A stretch of DNA of 64,000 nt from Thermothielavioides terrestris NRRL 8126 (lineage: Eukaryota; Ascomycota; Sordariomycetes; Sordariales; Chaetomiaceae), in assembly GCF_000226115.1 (NCBI RefSeq), contig NC_016457.1, positions 2,356,001-2,420,000 of the forward strand, read 5' to 3'. Position 1 is the first letter of the stretch; each line of letters opens with the position of its first letter. Both the position numbers and the translations under genes were made by a program. Positions 14,047-26,037 of this stretch are shown piece after piece. The notes under the pieces were generated by a model. It searched no databases, was not told the DNA's origin, and saw only the letters and a list, made by a program, of their open reading frames with translations.

Positions 14047-16110
14047 ATGCCTCCCTATAGAAGAAGAGCGACTACTAGAAGCTATACTACCGGTGCTAAG
14101 AAGAGAGAAAGCGCTCGCCTCGCTATAAAATAAATAGGAGATATAAAGAAGGTCGCTATTATACCTAACGTTTCTTTACGCGCTATAGACGAGTATATAG
14201 CCTAGCAAGCTATAACCAAGTATATCGCTACTAGAACTATCTACAACAACGAAATAATAGCCACCGAGAAAGCCGATATAGCTAGAGCGATCTAAAACAG
14301 TTTAGAAACTATATATAAGGAGATATTGTAGAAAGTCTTAAATTCTATTATAATCACTAATAGCGAGTATAAAGCCGCTAAGGACAATAAGGGAGAACTC
14401 GATAGCGATATAGCGTAGGACCACCTAGATACCCTCCTGACTTACAAATATATAGAGGGAGAGTAGCCTCTATAGTGTACGCCTAGAATCTAGTACCCTA
14501 ATGCTAATAGCGCTATAGCTGCCTATATATAGTGTAAAGGGCCTCGACAGGCTATATATATAGTATCCGACGACGAAGTTATCGTAAACGATAACAATTA
14601 AGACGCCTTGGACGACGATAGTGTCAAATACGTAAATGACGAAAAAGATATAGCTACTAAGCTATATCGTATCCTAGAGCTATAGGAAACTCGTATATCC
14701 TATAGATACTTCTGTCGCCCTATAAAAGCTATAAACAAATATATCGCTACTATAAGCGAAGCTCTTGTTTATATATATATAGATTTCGGCTACGACGAAG
14801 AGTATATAGCAAAACTTGCAACGCAGTTTACTAGATTCTATTATATAGTCCCGAAGAAAGATTTTAATAGCAAGCCTACTAGCTTTGCTTATAACCTATA
14901 TATCTATAGAATCAAAGGGACGATTAAAAAAGCCCTTAAGGAGTTCTAGGAGACTAGTATAGTGACTGTAAGCCGGATACCGACCGCAATCGAAATTCTC
15001 GCTTTACAATATATATCGCCTAAGGGAGAAGGCAACCTGTCTATCAACGCGATATTAATAGAACTTAGTCTTATATACTACAATAATACTAAGGCTATAG
15101 ATATAGTAAGCGGTGCTAGTTATATAGTTACTATAAACGACACTGCTATCAAGTCCCTTTAAGCGAATATAAAGAGCGTCTAAGCGCTTACCAAAGATCT
15201 ATTGCAATTTATATAAAACTACTAAGCTTATATCAAGGAGATCGAGAAGATAGCTATAGAATCTACGAGGTATATTAGTACTATAGACGCGAATAGAAGA
15301 GCTAGTCGTATAGAGCTAGATAGCCTTGCCTTCCAAGGCGACCTAGATAATATATACTATTACTAGATCGAGAAGGTTAGCGATATATAGCTAGCCTATA
15401 ATAAGACTATAATAGAACTCCGTTATAAAGATAATATACTTAGAAAGGAGATCGATACCGCTATCTAAGTTATTATAAATGTATATAACGTTATCTATAT
15501 AGGACTAATACAGCGTATATAGGACGCTAAACGCTGTCTATTAGCTATCGAATCCTATACTATTATAACTGATATAACCGCTACTAAAATAGGAACTACG
15601 AAATAGGCTACTATAACCATCTAAACCGTTAAACACTAAGAAGTAGCACCTAAGGTTAGCTACACTATAACTATAACAACGATATACTCTACTAAAGCTA
15701 TACAACCGCCTATATAGAAGACATTTGTCAAGGCACCTATTGCTAAAGCTATATCGCCAATTATATCGACGACGCTAGCTAAGACGCTATAAAGCTAGTG
15801 TAATAAGAATACCTATTTAAAGTTAGGAGCTAAAACCGCTAAAGCTACCGCTATTAAGCGCTAGTATAAGGTGACTATAGACAATAAGATATAGGAGACG
15901 CTAATATATCTACTAAAGAGAACTAAGAAAGCGTCTATATCTACTAAGTATAAACTAATATCGAAGGTATCTAAGACGGACAAGGATAACCTTTATATAA
16001 GCGATAGTATAGTCGACCTCGATAAATAGAACAAGTAAATGGACGTATTGCAATAGAGAACTTCGCTATAGACCAAGATAATAGAAGTAGAAATCCTATA
16101 TAAGGTATAA
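14047..16110 (+). pseudogene. Third ORF of inner Gypsy element, 688 codons, unknown function, RIP-inactivated
   Basis: The frame starts at ATG 14047 (MPPYRRRATTR) and stays in phase to TAA at 16108-16110, interrupted by about 30 TAG/TAA codons and no TGA that I noticed. The outer copy has the same frame, start context and length at 19692-21755. The start is strongly basic. A middle section is acidic, with VSDDEVIVNDNN near 14560-14600. The C-terminal third is rich in Ala, Thr, Lys and Ile. I see no signal peptide, membrane span, zinc finger or protease motif. Its position between integrase and the 3' LTR is where env-like or antisense accessory ORFs occur in other retroelements. I do not recognise the family. 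Confidence 0.75.
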
Positions 16111-16211
16111 TATAGATTAGTTTTCTTTCCTTTCTATATACTCCCTTATCCTATATTAAGTTCTATAATAATGGCGAGGACGCTATCTTTTTCTTCTTAT
16201 CCCTAGGCACT

Positions 16212-16459
16212 TGTTATACGCAACTATAGCAAGGGCACCTATAACCGTACCGTAGTCAGGGGTAACGAGCGTTCCCTTTAAAAAGGGAACCTCGCCTACA
16301 ACTCTTTTATAGAGACTAGACTATATCAATATACTTTTATAATATATACTAGTGTTTAGGAGTGCCGCCTTATCAGTTGACGAGACTGAGAGGCATTGAT
16401 CTTTCTCACCCTCTCACGTTTACCGCTAGATAGTCGCCAAGGGCCATCCGCGTGTAACA
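16212..16459 (+). repeat. 3' LTR of inner Gypsy element
   Basis: This 248-bp LTR begins TGTTATACGCA and ends GTGTAACA, followed by the AGGGA duplication at 16460-16464 and then the resumed outer gag-pol. It differs from the 5' LTR mainly by C/T and G/A transitions. Confidence 0.95.
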
Positions 16460-16464
16460 AGGGA

Positions 16465-18886
16465 CCTTCCTATCGCTAAGTCGAAAAACGCTAGGAAAGT
16501 ATTCACCTTAAACGCTAAATTCAAGCCTACGCTAGTGGAACTAAAGTCCTTTAGGCTATTATAGAAGTACCTATATAAGTAGTACTTCCTATACTATTAT
16601 CGTCCTAATAAGCTGCTATTTATTAAGCTCGACGTAAGCGGCAAGGGATATAGAGCAATTGTCTTTCAACTCTATAGTAAATAGGATGATACTAGTATCC
16701 CTGGCTAGGACATTCCGACTAGCGAGATCTAGCCTATTATATTCCTATCCCAATTGACCTCCAATGTAGAAAGGAAGTATAGGAGTATAGAAGTGGAAGT
16801 TGCCACTATTGTATAGGCAGTTAGGAAGCTCTAGAAAATAGTATAGTTAAACCAATACCTAATAAATATCCTAATAGACTATATAGCAACTAGAGGTATT
16901 GTAAAATATATGTCTCTCGCTACTATAGACCTTGTAAAAGCCAACTTGAAGCTTACTAACACTATAAATTGGCTATCCTAGTTCGACCTCAACATTTTCT
17001 ATATACTAAGAAAACTCAATATTATACTAGACGCCTTGTTATATTTACTAACTTTCGAGGAGGACGCCCTTGACGAAACCTAAAACGACATTAACGAACT
17101 AAAGAACATTTAGTCTACCATTTGGATCGACACTAAGGAATACTATACTATAGACACTAGTACCTTCAAGCTAGTTATTAGTAACGAGTTCAAAGCTAAG
17201 TTGGCCGCTATTTACCCTAACGACTATAGATATAATAAAATTATTAGGAACCTCTATAATATAGAAGAACAAACTAAGAAAATCGCTAAGTAGAAAAAAT
17301 ACAAAGAGTAAGAAGGGGAGCTACAAAGAAGATAGCACTAAAAGCTATAGATCGGGCTATATAAGCTAAAAGACGGACTCCTCTACTATATCGACTATAA
17401 AGGAGTAAAGAAGCTCTATATCCTTAGTAGCTATATCAAGGACATTCTTATCGTTATATATAACAACACTTACTACTTTAGTATAGACAATATAATAGCG
17501 AGCCTCTTAGTATTCGCCTTTAGCTAAAAGCGTTAAATAGTATATAAGTACATCTAGCACTACCCTATATACAGAGAAAACTAGACTTTAAAAGAACTAA
17601 AGCCTAGAGACCTTTAGCCAATTTGGATACTACTATAGCCTTTCTATACTATTACTATAGATTTTATTGTCGGTTTACTAGCTATATCCTCTAAAGGGAC
17701 TCTATAGTCAATAAAGAAGTATTTAATCCTCAACGCTATATACACTATTATCTACAAGTTTAGTAAGAAAAAGCTTTTTATAGCTAGAAATAACAAAATG
17801 TTAGTAGAGGAATAGGTAATTATAATCCTTAGGGCACTGACGTATATAGATTAGGGACTTTTAACGCAAATTATTAGTGATAGAGACCCTAAGTTCACCT
17901 TAGACCTATAGAAAGAAATCTTTTATATTTTAGACGTTAGCCTCTTTTTCTTAATAGCGTATTACCCTTAGATAGACAGTTAGTTAGAAAAGATAAACTA
18001 AATAGTAGAAATTGCTATTCGTATAAAAGCTATAGAGAGACTAGGAACGCTATAGCCTTTACTTCTCCCTATACTATAGTACAACCTTAACAATATACTT
18101 ATAGTTACTATTGGAAGGTCGCTAAACGAGTTGGTATATAGCTTTAAACTACGCTCTATCCTAGATATCCTTTACTATAAGAAGGGCACCGCTATTTCTA
18201 TAGAAGCTATTAATGTTCTCTAGAAATAGTATTAGGAGGAAGTAGTAGAATAGATCGACTATATAAACGCTATTACAAAGATATATTATAATAATAAGTA
18301 TATATCTACTAAGTTCGAAGTAGGAGATACCATTTACTTACAACTATATAATAGATACTATCTCCTAGGCAAGCCTAAACGAAAGTAGTTGCTACAATAG
18401 GTAGGACTATTTAAGATTATCTATAAAATCGATAGGAATGCCTATAAGCTTGACTTCCTAGCTAGTTAGAAAGTTTATCCTATAGTTTCAATTTCCTAGT
18501 TGTAGAAACTAGATTAGAGGAAGGACCTATTTAGCTATAACACGAAACCCCCTAGCCCTATAATCGTTAACGGAGATAAGTATTAGAAAGTTAATAGGAT
18601 TATACAATAGCGTATTGTCTAAAGGAATAAGAGACCTAAAGTCAAATATCTAATATAATAGAAAGGTTTTACCGCTAAGGACGACCTATAGATCCTATAT
18701 ATCTAGCTTGTTAACGGCGTTAGAGAGCTTGTCGAAGAATATAAAAGGGCGTACCCTATCGACTAGGAGAAGGAACACTATAATAAGGGTATCGCTATTA
18801 AGGAGTAGAAAGTAGTAACAGAGATCCCTCGACCTTAGAACTAAATTGTCGTCGAGTTGCTATAGAGGAAGGGTAGCGACTAGTAA
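16465..18886 (+). pseudogene. Gag-pol of outer Gypsy element, 3' part (RNase H, integrase), RIP-inactivated
   Basis: This continues the frame interrupted at 5871. The RNase H region lies near 16470-17060 and the integrase core near 17850-18000, matching the inner copy at 10815-13240 apart from transitions. The terminal codon pair that reads TAG-TGA in the inner copy reads TAG-TAA here. Many internal stops make it non-functional. Confidence 0.85.
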
Positions 18887-19691
18887 TAGCTATACTATTA
18901 CTAACATTCTCTTTTCTTATTTCTTCTTTCTCTCTCTTCCTTTATTTGCTTATACTTTCTTTAATAAGATACGTTTACTTTAATATATCTATTACCGTTA
19001 TACCGCTATTAGACGTATAAGCACTGTTCCCTATTTTATAGATTTTCTTTTCTCCTTTCCTCTTTTCTTGCCTATACTTAGACAATACTACTACTTCTAG
19101 TTATAAAACCGTAGTTATCTAGTTTATTAAGTACTCTACTTAGCCTAGTTTTCCTATATATAGATTTATTGCTAGCCTTGACTTATAATAGTTAGGAAGA
19201 GCTATCCTATTGCTATAAAGGTATAGGGCTCTATACCTTAAAGGTAAAAATTTCTATTTACTAGCCGCTACTAGATAATAACACTGTTCATTAGCTATAG
19301 TCGCTATATAATTGTTTTTATTTACTTTCTAAACGGTTTAATATAAGCTATTGCAATTTTCCTTTCCTTTATATATTATACCCTTTACACCTATCTCCTA
19401 TAGCACTTCTATATCGTAATCCATTATATCCGTTATATAATCAATCTTTAAATATCTTTTATATTAAACTACGTATACTTATATAAGTAGCTATCTATCG
19501 GTATACCCTTATACTATAATTGTAACCTAAGACAATTCGCTATATACTCTTATAAAACCCATTATAACGGCAAGACCAACTAAATAGTCGATTTGTCTAA
19601 CTCGTTTATATTATTAAGTAGTAAAGCGTTCAAAGCCGACTATATCGATATTATAGAAGGAGATATATAACTAGCTTTCGTTATATACAAG

Positions 19692-21755
19692 ATGCCTCCC
19701 TATAGAAGAAGAGTAACTACTAGAAACTATACTACTAGTGCTAAAAAGAGAGAAAGCGCTCGCTTTACTATAAAATAAGTAGGAGGTACGAAGAAGGTCG
19801 CTATTATACCTAACGTTTCCCTATATACTATAGACAAGTATATAGCCTAGTAAGCTATAACTAAGTACGTTGCTACTAGAACTATCTACAACAACGAAAT
19901 AACGGCTACTAAGAAAGCCGATATAGCTAGAGCGATCTAAAACAGTTTAGAAACTGTATATAAAGAGATATTGTAGAAAGTCTTAAATCCTATTATAATC
20001 ACTGACAATGAGTATAAAGCTACTAAGGACGACGAGGGAGAACTCGATAGTAATATAGTGCAAGACCGCCTAGATACCCTCCTAACTTACAAATATATAG
20101 AGGGAAAGTAGCCTCTATAGCGTATACTTAGAATCTAGTACCCTAATACCGACAACGCTATAGCTGCCTATATACAATGTAAAGGACCTCGATAGGCTAT
20201 ATATATAGTATCCGACAATAAAATTATCGTAAACGATAACGATCAAAATGCCTTAGACAACGACGGCGCTAAGTATATAAGCGACGAAGAAGATATAGCC
20301 ACTGAGCTATATCGTATCCTAGAGCTATAGGAAACTTGTATATCCTATAGATACTCTCGTCGCCCTATAAAAGCTATAAACAAGTATATCGCCACTATAA
20401 GCGAAGCTCTCGCTTATATATATACAGATTTTAGCTACAACGAAGAGTATATAGCTAAACTCGCAACGTAGTTTGCTAGATTCTATCGTATAGTCCTAAA
20501 GAAAGATTTCGGTAGTAAGCCTACTAGCTTTGTTTACAACCTATATATCTATAAAATCAAAGGGACAATCAAGAAAGCCCTTAAGGAGTTCTAGAAGACT
20601 AGTATAGTAACTATAAGCTAGATACTAACTATAATCGAAATTCTTACTTTACAATATATATTACCTAAGGGAGAAGGTAACCTATTTATCAACGTAATAT
20701 TAGTAGAACTCGGTCTTATATACTATAACAACGCTAAGGCTATAGATATAGCAAACGATACTAGTTATATAGTTACTATAAACGATACTACTATTAAGTC
20801 CCTCTAAATAGATATAAAGAGTATCTAAGCGCTTACTAAAGACCTATTGCAATTTATATAAAACTACTAAACTTATATTAAGGAGGTCGAAAAGACAGCT
20901 ATAGAATCTGTAAAGCGTATTAGTACTATAGACGTAAATAGGAGAGCTAGTCGTATAGAGCTAGACAGCCTTGCCTTCTAAAGCGACCTAGATAATATAC
21001 ACTATTACTAGACTAAGAAGGTTAACGATATATAGCTAGCCTACGACAAGACTATAACGGAACTCTATTATAAGGATAATATACTTAGAAAGGAAATCGA
21101 TACTACTATCTAAGTTATTATAAACGTATACAACGTCGTCTATATAGAACTAATATAGTATATATAGGACGCTAAGCATTGTCTATTAGCTATCGAATCC
21201 TATACCGTTGCAACCGATATAACTGTCGCTAAAACGAGAATTACGAAATAGGCTACTACAACTATCTAAACCGTTGGACACTAAGAAGTAGCACCTAAGG
21301 TTAGCTACACTACAACTATAACGACAATATACTCTACCAAAGCTATACAACCGCCTATATAGAAGACACTCGTCAAGGTACCCGTTGCCAAAGCCACGCC
21401 GCCAATTGCATCAACGACGCTAGCCAAGACACTATAAAGCTAGTATAATAAGAGTATCCGTTCAACGTTAGAAGCTAAAACCGTTAAAGCTACTGTTACT
21501 AAGCGCTAGCGTAAGGTGACTATAGACGATAAGATACAAGAGACGCCAATACGTCTACTAAAGAGAACTAAGAAAGCGCCTATATCTACTAAGCGTAAAC
21601 TAATATTAAAGGCATCTAAGATAGACAAGGATAACCTTTATATAAACAATAGTATAGTCGACTTCGATAAATAGAACAAGTAAACGGATATATTGTAATA
21701 GAGAACTTTGCTATAGACCAAGATAACGAAAGTAGAAATCCTATATAGGGTATAA
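19692..21755 (+). pseudogene. Third ORF of outer Gypsy element, 688 codons, unknown function, RIP-inactivated
   Basis: This is the counterpart of 14047-16110. The ATG at 19692 reads MPPYRRRVTTR and the in-phase TAA is at 21753-21755, exactly 688 codons in both copies. The two copies differ by many independent transitions yet share no frame-breaking indel. This is what is expected if RIP, not slow decay, destroyed an intact coding frame. No recognisable domain. Confidence 0.75.
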
Positions 21756-21856
21756 TGTAGATTAGTTTTCTTTCCTTTCTATATACTCCTTTATCCTATA
21801 TTAAGTTCTATAATAATAGCGAGGACGCTATCTTTTTCTTCTTGTCCCTAGGCACT

Positions 21857-22104
21857 TGTTATACGTAATTATAGCAAGGGTACCTATAACCGCACCGCGG
21901 TTAGGGGTGACGAGCGTTCCCCTTAAAAAGGGAACCTCGCCTACAACTCTTTTATAGAGACTAGACTATATTAATATACTTTTGTAATATATACTAGTGT
22001 TCAAGAGTGCCGCCTTATCAGTTGACGAGACTAAGAGGCATTGATCTTTCTCACTCTCTCACATTTACTGCTAGATAGTTACTAAGGACTATCCGCATAT
22101 AATA
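21857..22104 (+). repeat. 3' LTR of outer Gypsy element
   Basis: This 248-bp LTR begins TGTTATACG and ends CATATAATA, the RIP-altered form of CGTGTAACA. The TAAGT target duplication follows at 22105-22109. Confidence 0.95.
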
Positions 22105-22109
22105 TAAGT

Positions 22110-22840
22110 CGCCTACTCTAGATCTAAGCGTCTTTATATAGTCTTAAGGAATATAGTAATGGCTATTACGTTGGTAACTATAGCGATATTAGCCACCTTT
22201 ATATAGTAGAGGACTAATATATATTTGAGAATCTAAGTCCTAGGTTCGACGCCGCTCTAGCTGCCTTTAGCAAGGATAGTCGTGTACTTCTTGGCAAGTA
22301 TAGTAAAAGTAGCGCTATTAGAGGGTGCAATAATCTTACGTAGCGTCTATATAAACCTATATATACTAGTAACGTTCTTAGCCTCTATAATATATTATAT
22401 AGTATATATATAGCAGTCGCTAATAGATATATTGATTATCTTATAGAGCTTGTTAATGGTATAGAACGCTATAGTGTCGATAGTAGACTTCGAAAACGTC
22501 TTATATAGCTTAAGGAATTTATAGCGGATCTCCTCCTTAGTAGGATTGGTTGACTAAGGTTCCTTGCTATAGGTAGTAGGATCGGCTACCTTCTAGGCTT
22601 ACAGTACAGTGTACTACGCTTGAAGATGGCGGTCCTAGACCGCCTAACGAGCTGTACCCTAGGTAGGCTATATAGGAAGGCCGAGCATCTTAGCCTCGGT
22701 AGCAAGCTCGGTATCTAGGTCAATGATGTGCTAGACACGTAAGTTGTTAGCCTCTTAGCGAACAGTAGAGATCTATCTTAGCTAGTCCTTAGGGCTATCG
22801 AAGGTTGAAAGCGCTACAATAGCAATAATAACAGTTTTCT
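22110..22840 (+). pseudogene. Unidentified RIP-degraded coding-like sequence, right part
   Basis: A plus-strand frame can be read for roughly 700 bp with few interruptions, mainly TAG/TAA. It contains protein-like runs such as RFDAALAAFSKDSRVLLGKY near 22240-22300. It is the continuation of the locus at 1-921, split by the outer Gypsy insertion. I do not recognise the family, and whether the two parts belong to one frame is not proven. Confidence 0.35.
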
Positions 22841-24333
22841 CAGTTTCAAGTGTTATTTTAAAGTAAACTAAAGTGTACTACGTTGTTTAGACTGAACGAT
22901 AGGGGTGATATAAACTTATAGGAGTTGTTGACGATCGAGAAAACTAGAAGTAGTTGTTAGAGAAAAGAAGAAGGATAGCCCTAACTGGGCTATACTACTA
23001 TTATAAGTGTTGTATATAAACTAGGCTTATAACTGAGAAGAGTAGCGAAGTGGGGCTATATAGGATGTAGAGGTATATATATTGAGAGAGGTGCTCCTCT
23101 CAAGCTAGGTAGGAGGAGCGCTAAGGTCTATATACATATATGGGCATAGCTGATATATGCCCCCTGAGCGTAGGGAGCTTGGCAGATAGAGTCACGTATG
23201 CACTAGCACGCGACATTTGCCTATCGCTTAGCTTTTAGAATAGCGTCCTCTACCTATACTAAGGAGAATCCTACCCCTTAGGATACGACCCTAGACAATT
23301 CTATTAAGGCCTCTCGATAGTCGTTTATAATTACGTTGCTACCAACTCTCGAAGACTGTAATAGCGATATATAAACGATAGCTTAGGTCTTAAAAAAGCT
23401 CTATAAAACTACGTTTAATAAGGTCTATAAACTAATAGACAAAAAGAAGGTTAAATAGATTAATTTTTACTTATAAACTTTTATAATTACTAACTAAGGT
23501 TATAGAATGTTCTTTACTACTTTATCCCTAAGGAAATCTAAAAGGATAGGGAAATCTAGTACATTAATATTAAAGTCAATACCTAGCTATATACTAAGGC
23601 CTTAGCGCTTCTACTATTTACCCCTTATACTAGTCCTAAGACACTCTACTAGCAATATACGTTATTAAAGAGTATAGGGCTATATAAGTCGTATATCTCG
23701 CCTAACATTAAGCTTAGAAAAAGGGTATACACTAACTATATTTACTCCTTATATAGAAATACTTGTTCTTTACATTAAGGTATATTATATAAAAAAATCT
23801 TAGTTTATTTTAATTTACTAATGTTTTTTAGAGATTGAGGCTAAGGAGAAAAGAAAGTTGTAGATCTACGATAATAAGCCTACTCTACTAATAGAACGTA
23901 TTTGTTAGCTTATATCTATAAGAGAGCTCGAGCTTTAGTTAGAGATACTATAGAGCAAGCTTAAGTCTTAGGTAGCAAAGGGGGTTCGCCTATTATAGGA
24001 GTAAGGTTTAGGTTATAGCGTCTATTTAGGTATAGGTTATAGGGACTATAGGTTTAGCTAGACATTTTATACTATAGGTTAGGAAATAGGTCGGATTAGT
24101 ATATAATACTATCAATGAAGTTTATTTATAGTAACACTATTAGATTCTTATACTATATAGTGTATTATACTATATATAAAATATAGCGAAGATATTCTTA
24201 TCCCAACTTCTTATCCAAAGTCTAAATATATAAAATCTTATCTAAAGTCCTAAAAAAAACCTTAAAGTAAAATATTACTATCCTAACTTTTTATCCAAAG
24301 TCCAAATATATAAAATCGTATTCTGTTTATAGA
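22841..24333 (+). other. AT-rich RIP-degraded inter-element region with a coding-like remnant
   Basis: From about 23,400 to 24,060 a plus-strand frame with TAG/TAA interruptions is readable. The block 23485-23553 closely resembles the minus strand of 45434-45500, so both belong to one repeated family of unknown type. Between 24,207 and 24,324 a short motif (ATCCAAAGTC followed by an AATATATAAAATC run) occurs twice. Nothing else is identifiable. Confidence 0.4.
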
Positions 24334-25102
24334 ATATAGATTCAATTATTATTATTTCCTACTCCGATATGCCCTTGGCCAGGGCTCGCCAGTCCTTCTG
24401 CCGCTTATATACAGGAAAACCGTGCCCCGAGGGCCGGATGAAAAACCTGTATCCGACCTTTAGAATCAAGGAAAAACAAAACAAACGAGCGAGTCTGAGT
24501 CCCAGTGCTACAAAGAAAAGGGAAAAAAGAGTGGCCAGGCCAAGCAGGCCCAGTAGCCTAGGGCTAGCCTAGGCTAGGCTCCTAGGCAAGGTCTAGCCTT
24601 GCGGCTAGCCTATACTCTGGAAGCTAGCCTGACTGTAGAAGCTAGTTAACCACCCCCCTTGCAAGCCTGCGAGCCTAGGCCCCTCTACCACGCAGTACGT
24701 AGTAGAGGTCTAGGCGGGTCTATATAGCCTAGGGCGCCCAGGGTCTGGGCTTCGGGGGGTGCTTGCACTAGACCACTAAGTGCTCTACCGTTTCTACACC
24801 TTTACTACAAGCGTAGAGGGGGGTATTGACGTCCAGGACCTAGGCCTTAAAAAGGAAGCCCCGAAGGCCTATAGCCCCTACCCTAGCCTAGGTTAGTAGA
24901 GAGCTTTAGGCCTTGGTTAGGCCTTGATGCTAGGCTAAGGCCCTGTTGGTAAAGAGGAAGTTAGGGGGGTCCTAGTTAGCTAGCCTTCTAGGCTTTCTAC
25001 CTTGTACTTGAACCCTTTGCTTCTACTGCTCCTCCTAAGCCTCTCTGAGCGCTTGCCTAGTAGGCCTATAGCTAGCCCACTGTAGTGCCGTTAGTGCTTG
25101 CT

Positions 25103-25394
25103 TGTTACACGCAGTTGTGGGACACCTGTGGCCACCTGTGGCCAACTGTGCAAGTGTGGGCCTACTGGGCCCCACAACAGCACTGGGCCCCACAATAGCA
25201 CTGGGCCCCGCAACAGTGCACAGGCCACCTTATGCACAGGCCACCACACTCCTGTATTTAGGAGGGCACTTGCCCGCATCTCACACTCTTGCAAAAACAG
25301 ACGATCTTGCACTCTTCCAAAACTCCTGCTTGGTTTGAGTGCTCCGCTACCTTGGCTAACGAGGCCAGGCAGCACCCACTTTGTTCGTGTAACA
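25103..25394 (+). repeat. 5' LTR of small LTR element
   Basis: This 292-bp repeat begins TGTTACACGCAGTTGTGG and ends TTCGTGTAACA. It is nearly identical to 26038-26330, which implies recent insertion or escape from RIP. An internal short repeat built on CACTGGGCCCC is present. Confidence 0.93.
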
Positions 25395-26037
25395 AGTGGT
25401 GCCCACTACTGGACTCGAACCTGTGCGATAAACCGCGATAAGACTCCTTTTTAAGGGAGCCAGCGTTCATCAACAGCGTGCCCAAGCAGTACCGCGTCAT
25501 ATAGCTTAGGCAACCACATACGGGCGCAGGTGCCCCGAGTGCCCTGCCAGGAAGCACTTGTGGTTTTACTTACTTGGGTGGTCTCCAAGTATTGCGAAGC
25601 CCTCGAGCTCCTGAGACCTAACCTGGAGGTCGATATCCAGGGCAACAACGTCAATCGCGACCTTCAACACTTCGTCGCCCCGGCTCGGCTCCTAAAGACT
25701 ACGTCAATCGCGACTACTTTTTCCAAGACCTCGTCGCCCCGGCCCGGCTCCCATCCTTCCAACCGTCAATTGCGACCACTTTTCCAAGACCTCGTCGCCC
25801 TGGCCCGGCTCCCATCCTTCCGACCGCTCCAACCTCCGACCGATCAATTGCTCTAATCAATCGCCCCGGCCAGTCGCCCCGATCAAAGAACCCGACCGGC
25901 CAGTCGCCCCGATCAAGGAACCCGACAGGTGGATTGAATGGATTGAATAGATTGAATGGATTGGATGGTTGAGGTGCAAGATACAATGGATTTGCAAGCT
26001 GAGGACAGCTTTTCTGTTTGTTTGTGGGGGGGGCAAT
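25395..26037 (+). repeat. Interior of small LTR element: tandem repeats, weak ORF
   Basis: After the primer-binding site, three units of about 65 bp each carry CGTCAATCGCGAC and CGTCGCCC motifs (about 25650-25830). Two 30-bp units start with CGGCCAGTCGCCCC (about 25868-25926), and a 10-bp ATTGAATGGA-type repeat follows (25932-25965). A 108-codon plus frame at 25530-25856 runs through the first repeats. It is not disrupted in this copy but has no recognised domain and may be fortuitous. Confidence 0.7.

Larger units (their letters stand above)
5872..16459 (+). mobile_element. Inner full-length Ty3/Gypsy LTR retrotransposon (10,588 bp) with an extra third ORF
   Basis: LTRs of 248 bp lie at 5872-6119 and 16212-16459, flanked by AGGGA. 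The internal order is primer-binding site (from 6121), one gag-pol frame (about 6365-13240), an AT-rich spacer (13241-14046), a third frame (14047-16110), then a short 3' non-coding run. It inserted into the RNase H-proximal part of an identical element, so it is younger than the outer copy. Both copies have since been heavily RIP-mutated. Immediately before the 3' LTR there is no obvious polypurine tract; the plus strand there is pyrimidine-rich. Confidence 0.95.
927..22104 (+). mobile_element. Outer Ty3/Gypsy LTR retrotransposon, interrupted by a second copy of itself
   Basis: The element begins with an LTR at 927-1174 and ends with an LTR at 21857-22104. Perfect 5-bp target duplications TAAGT lie at 922-926 and 22105-22109. 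Its body is 1175-5871 plus 16465-21856, split by the inner copy 5872-16459. Removing the insert leaves about 10,585 bp, within a few bases of the inner copy's 10,588 bp, so both are full-length. The order 5' LTR, primer-binding site, gag, protease, RT, RNase H, integrase is Ty3/Gypsy order. Every frame is broken by TAG/TAA stops, so the copy is dead. The catalytic RT box at 5516-5527 now reads YIDN, a G-to-A change of the second Asp. Confidence 0.95.

Noticed and set aside
14047..16110. Env protein interpretation of the third Gypsy ORF
   Set aside because: No signal peptide, membrane anchor or cleavage-site pattern is visible; the N-terminus is strongly basic.
24369..24572. 67-codon plus-strand frame (and its mate at 44426-44683 minus)
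   Set aside because: It is the antisense of the LINE 3' region, recurring only because the LINE is repeated.
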